DNA from: Crocinitomicaceae bacterium
GTDB lineage: Bacteria; Bacteroidota; Bacteroidia; Flavobacteriales_D; Crocinitomicaceae
Assembly (NCBI GenBank): GCA_029249445.1
Contig: JAQWHI010000019.1
Coordinates: 271,378 to 335,377 of the forward strand
DNA length: 64,000 nucleotides
Direction: 5' to 3'
Under the pieces are notes generated by a model. The model did not search any database. It was given only the letters and a program-made list of their open reading frames with translations, and was not told the origin of the DNA. Both the position numbers and the translations under genes were made by a program. Of this stretch, positions 62,497 to 64,000 are shown piece by piece. Within the stretch, counting starts at the first letter, position 1. The number at the start of each line of letters is the position of its first letter.

Positions 62497-63852
62497 ATGA
62501 TAGGAAAACAGGATACAATTTGTGCATTGGCGACGCCAAATGGAATAGGAGCAATAGGTATGATTCGATTGTCTGGACCAAAGAGTGTATCAATCGTTTC
62601 TGAAGTGTTTTCGAAATCGTTATTGGATAAAACGTCGCACACAACTCACTTTGGCACCATAGCAAACAAAAGCCACGAACTCATTGATGAAGTGCTTGTC
62701 ACTATTTTTGCTCACGGAATGAGTTTTACAGGTGAGCAAAGTGTTGAAATTTCTTGCCATGGTTCCCCATACATTCAACAACAACTTATCCAAGTTTTAT
62801 TGGATTCAGGGGCGCGAATGGCGGAGCCAGGAGAATTCACGCAACGCGCGTTTTTGAATGGAAAAATGGATCTTTCTCAAGCGGAAGCAGTTGCAGACTT
62901 AATTGCCTCTCAATCGAAGAGTGCCCATGGAATCGCATTAAAACAACTTAGAGGTCGTTTTTCAAATGAGTTAAAAGAATTGCGTGAGAAGCTAATTAAT
63001 TTTGCATCGCTTGTAGAGCTGGAGTTGGATTTTGCGGAAGAAGATGTTGAATTTGCAGATCGGACTCAATTAAAATCATTGGTAGAAGAAGTGTTGAATT
63101 ACATCACCCGGTTGGCACAATCGTTTGATTTAGGAAATGCAATTAAAAATGGGGTTCCTGTTGCTATTGTTGGGGCACCCAATACAGGAAAAAGCACCTT
63201 ACTTAACCAGCTTTTGGGGGACGACAGGGCGATTGTGAGCACCATCGAGGGGACGACACGAGACATTATAGAAGAAACATTAAATATTGATGGGATTTTA
63301 TTTCGTTTAATTGATACGGCAGGAATTCGGGATGGCGCTGAGGAGGTTGAAGCAATGGGAATAGAGCGTTCGTTACAAAAAATAGAGCAGGCAACAATCG
63401 TGCTGTGTTTGGCGGATGCCTCAAATAAAAAGAGTGTTGCAGAGGTTCAAGCGTGGACGCACGAGTTAAGAGAAAGACACCCGGATAAAAAAATCTTCAT
63501 GATTGCGAACAAAATGGACCTTGGCTCAGTGGTTCAGAACGAGGCGTTTGTAATTAGCGCAAAAAATGGGGAAAACATTGTTGATCTGAAGTCAAAACTA
63601 GTAGAAGAAATGAAGGGCGATTTCAACCTTGCGAATGATACAATTGTTTCAAACGCAAGACATTATGACGCATTAATTAAAACAGCTGATGCACTTAAAA
63701 CAGCGAAAGAGGCAATTGAATCGAATACAACAGGCGACTTTATTGCAATGGACATTCGGCAGGCGATGTTTGACCTCGGACAAATTACAGGAGATATTTC
63801 AACAGATGATTTGCTCGGTAATATTTTCAGTAAGTTCTGTATCGGGAAGTAA
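62497..63852 (+). CDS. mnmE: tRNA modification GTPase MnmE
   Basis: 451-residue GTPase (TrmE) that works with MnmG on U34 of tRNA. N-terminal folate-binding domain (ALATPNGIGAIGMIRLSG, EFTQRAFLNGKMDLSQAEAV), G domain with Walker A GAPNTGKSTL, DTAG in LIDTAGIRDGAE and NKMD, and the C-terminal CIGK (448-451). Start at ATG 62497 follows the -7 element; GTG 62491 is unlikely. The partner gene mnmG is in the same window. Confidence 0.96.
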   Translation: MIGKQDTICALATPNGIGAIGMIRLSGPKSVSIVSEVFSKSLLDKTSHTTHFGTIANKSHELIDEVLVTIFAHGMSFTGEQSVEISCHGSPYIQQQLIQVLLDSGARMAEPGEFTQRAFLNGKMDLSQAEAVADLIASQSKSAHGIALKQLRGRFSNELKELREKLINFASLVELELDFAEEDVEFADRTQLKSLVEEVLNYITRLAQSFDLGNAIKNGVPVAIVGAPNTGKSTLLNQLLGDDRAIVSTIEGTTRDIIEETLNIDGILFRLIDTAGIRDGAEEVEAMGIERSLQKIEQATIVLCLADASNKKSVAEVQAWTHELRERHPDKKIFMIANKMDLGSVVQNEAFVISAKNGENIVDLKSKLVEEMKGDFNLANDTIVSNARHYDALIKTADALKTAKEAIESNTTGDFIAMDIRQAMFDLGQITGDISTDDLLGNIFSKFCIGK

Positions 63853-64000
63853 TTACATCAAAACAAATAAAACCACAACAAAGTAAAAACCTTTAAAGTA
63901 GGGGTTTAAGAATTAAATTGTTGTTTAGTGCAAAACACAAATCTGTGTGTAATTTGTGTTTATTTGATTTTATTTGTTGCTAAAGTGTATCTTTTAATAG
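63853..64000. other. Right-edge intergenic stretch
   Basis: 148 AT-rich bases after mnmE. A weak inverted repeat (AAACC/GGTTT) near 63887-63907 could be a poor terminator. I see no gene. Confidence 0.3.

Noticed and set aside
1..64000. CRISPR arrays, insertion sequences, prophage, rRNA
   Set aside because: I saw no spaced direct repeats, transposase or integrase, phage genes, or ribosomal RNA sequence.

Overview
The window is a stretch of a low-GC bacterial chromosome from the phylum Bacteroidota, most likely a marine or freshwater member of the Flavobacteriales (Cryomorphaceae/Crocinitomicaceae-like; the family-level guess is inference). The signs are: the gliding lipoprotein GldH; a PorP/SprF type IX secretion (T9SS) partner beside a type B cargo; two type A T9SS cargo proteins; a DksA/TraR-like protein with only one zinc-finger cysteine; a Bacteroidetes-style SdhC-A-B operon; the long form of IspG; a YtxJ protein pointing to bacillithiol; and -7 promoter elements of the form TAnnTTTG instead of sigma70 boxes and strong Shine-Dalgarno sites.

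Layout. 0-3.5 kb: purD (cut by the window edge), purQ, a DUF6427-like membrane protein, a DksA-like regulator and lspA. 3.5-11.8 kb: a coupled outer-membrane barrel/1041-residue TPR pair, ftsE, and a coupled pheS-ytxJ-glutaminyl cyclase operon. 11.9-18.8 kb: small lipoproteins, an exonuclease, free-Met-sulfoxide reductase, an Ig-like lipoprotein, a UPF0104 flippase-like protein and a TPR lipoprotein. 18.8-22.9 kb: PorP/SprF with a 1027-residue CotH-kinase/lamin-tail T9SS cargo. 23-29 kb: a lipoprotein/DUF2490 pair, holB-ricT-gldH, an EamA exporter and a universal stress protein. 29.2-33.1 kb: a giant membrane sensor fusing a beta-propeller, an adenylate cyclase and an HD phosphohydrolase. 33-38 kb: ferritin, RNase R, a 643-bp AT-rich gene-free region, rpiB and a TlpA-like thioredoxin. 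38.3-42.4 kb: an ECF sigma factor overlapping a one-pass membrane protein with a T9SS-type C-terminal domain, a membrane protein, tRNA-Cys, folB and gltX. 42.6-48.8 kb: DUF4175 giant protein, an RsbW-like kinase, ybeY and mnmG, with two perfect parS sites. 49-64 kb: ispG, a front-end desaturase, YjbR and S4 proteins, two paralogous PA-domain T9SS cargo proteins, sdhCAB, LD-carboxypeptidase, tadA and mnmE.

The most informative large-scale signal is that this window probably spans the replication origin. Two 16-bp parS (ParB-binding) sites lie at 46.69 and 46.89 kb. The + strand changes from C-rich to G-rich (in genes of either orientation) between about 33 and 38 kb. The only long gene-free segment (35,876-36,518) falls in that interval, is very AT-rich and carries two 8/9 DnaA-box matches.

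The best candidates for little-described biology are the propeller-cyclase-HD fusion, where synthesis and possible breakdown of a cyclic nucleotide are on one chain; the ECF sigma/T9SS-CTD membrane protein pair, which looks like a sigma/anti-sigma switch reading secretion state; and the tandem PA-domain secreted proteins. Several genes have a -7 element only 4-6 bases before ATG, which suggests leaderless transcripts are common here and helps fix start codons.
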